Below are positions 5,387-5,454 of a stretch of 5,454 nt of DNA, piece by piece. This stretch comes from an uncultured Eubacteriales bacterium (GTDB taxonomy: Bacteria; Bacillota; Clostridia; UBA1381; UBA9506), in contig UQYH01000136.1 in the NCBI GenBank assembly GCA_900545185.1, positions 1-5,454 of the forward strand. Reading direction: 5' to 3'. Both the position numbers and the translations under genes were made by a program. The notes beneath the pieces were generated by a model. The model made no database searches. It saw only the letters and a list, made by a program, of their open reading frames with translations, and was not told the origin of the DNA. How positions within the stretch are numbered: the first letter of the stretch is position 1; the number at the start of each line of letters is the position of its first letter.

Positions 5387-5413
5387 TTCCCAAAAGTCAA
5401 GGACTTTTGGGAA
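5387..5413. repeat. Perfect 12-bp inverted repeat with 3-base loop
   Basis: TTCCCAAAAGTC at 5387-5398 and GACTTTTGGGAA at 5402-5413 are exact reverse complements around AAG. No T tract follows on the + strand. On the minus strand the stem is followed by AAAGGC, so it is not a standard terminator in either direction. It is most likely part of a repeat or mobile element end. Confidence 0.6.
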
Positions 5414-5451
5414 CCCTAGGGGTGTACGCCGTCAGGTATCCCCAAACGGGG
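5414..5451. other. CCCTAGGG palindrome and GC-rich arms at the window edge
   Basis: CCCTAGGG at 5414-5421 is a perfect 8-bp palindrome. CCCC (5440-5443) and GGGG (5448-5451) enclose AAAC. The second structure may continue beyond the window, where GGTAT before the C block could find a partner. It is too short to name. Confidence 0.3.
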
Positions 5452-5454
5452 CAT

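Larger units (their letters stand above)
5147..5454. other. Gene-free, hairpin-rich 3' region
   Basis: No coding region is supported in these 308 bases on either strand. In order they hold the inverted T-tract repeat (5151-5184), an AT-rich stretch with a hairpin that is probably a terminator (5239-5267), an unstructured segment (about 5268-5317), a nested hairpin (5318-5380), a 12-bp stem (5387-5413), and a palindrome plus GC-rich inverted arms running to the window edge. The density of secondary structure suggests a repeat element or the edge of a mobile element (inference). Confidence 0.5.

Overview
The window looks like part of a chromosome from a Gram-positive anaerobe of the class Clostridia, probably a gut Oscillospiraceae-type bacterium (inference). 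The reasons are strong AGGAGG-like ribosome binding sites, a sigma-A type promoter, intrinsic terminators, Sec signal peptides, S-layer homology (SLH) domains of the 'CTRAQ' flavour, acidic Pro/Thr/Glu linkers on exported proteins, and a membrane protein related to AgrC-type GHKL sensor kinases. The genus cannot be fixed from the sequence alone.

Layout. Four genes, all on the + strand, form two pairs. Pair 1: a 657-aa secreted protein of unknown function (11-1984) is followed after 2 nt by a 228-aa exported protein made almost only of SLH motifs (1987-2673). A strong intrinsic terminator (2840-2880) ends this unit. Pair 2: a well-formed promoter (2990-3018) drives a 354-aa polytopic membrane protein with a degenerate GHKL-like C-terminus (3054-4118), followed after 2 nt by a 341-aa exported protein with three C-terminal SLH domains (4121-5146). 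In both pairs the ribosome binding site of the SLH gene lies inside the last codons of the upstream gene, so translational coupling is likely.

The most interesting non-coding signal is the control region of pair 2. Between the terminator and the -35 box lie about three tandem copies of a 30-32 bp unit: a TGTGAC-like block, a run of 7-8 T, then ACATCC. They are followed by a 10-bp inverted repeat whose right arm contains the -35 hexamer. A fourth copy of the unit lies in inverted orientation just after the stop codon of the last gene (5151-5184; 30 of 34 positions match 2912-2945). The sensor-SLH operon is therefore bracketed by copies of one motif.

The last 300 bases hold no convincing gene. 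They contain a series of perfect or near-perfect hairpins: a probable terminator, a nested hairpin, a 12-bp stem and a small palindrome. These look like a transcription end followed by a dispersed palindromic repeat, or the edge of a small mobile element, and they run to the window edge.

Working model (inference): pair 1 places an unknown exported protein and a small wall-binding partner at the cell surface. Pair 2 couples a membrane receptor that has lost kinase hallmarks to a wall-anchored SLH protein, under control of a regulator that reads the T-tract repeats. No response regulator, AgrB/AgrD peptide genes or recombinase is present in the window.
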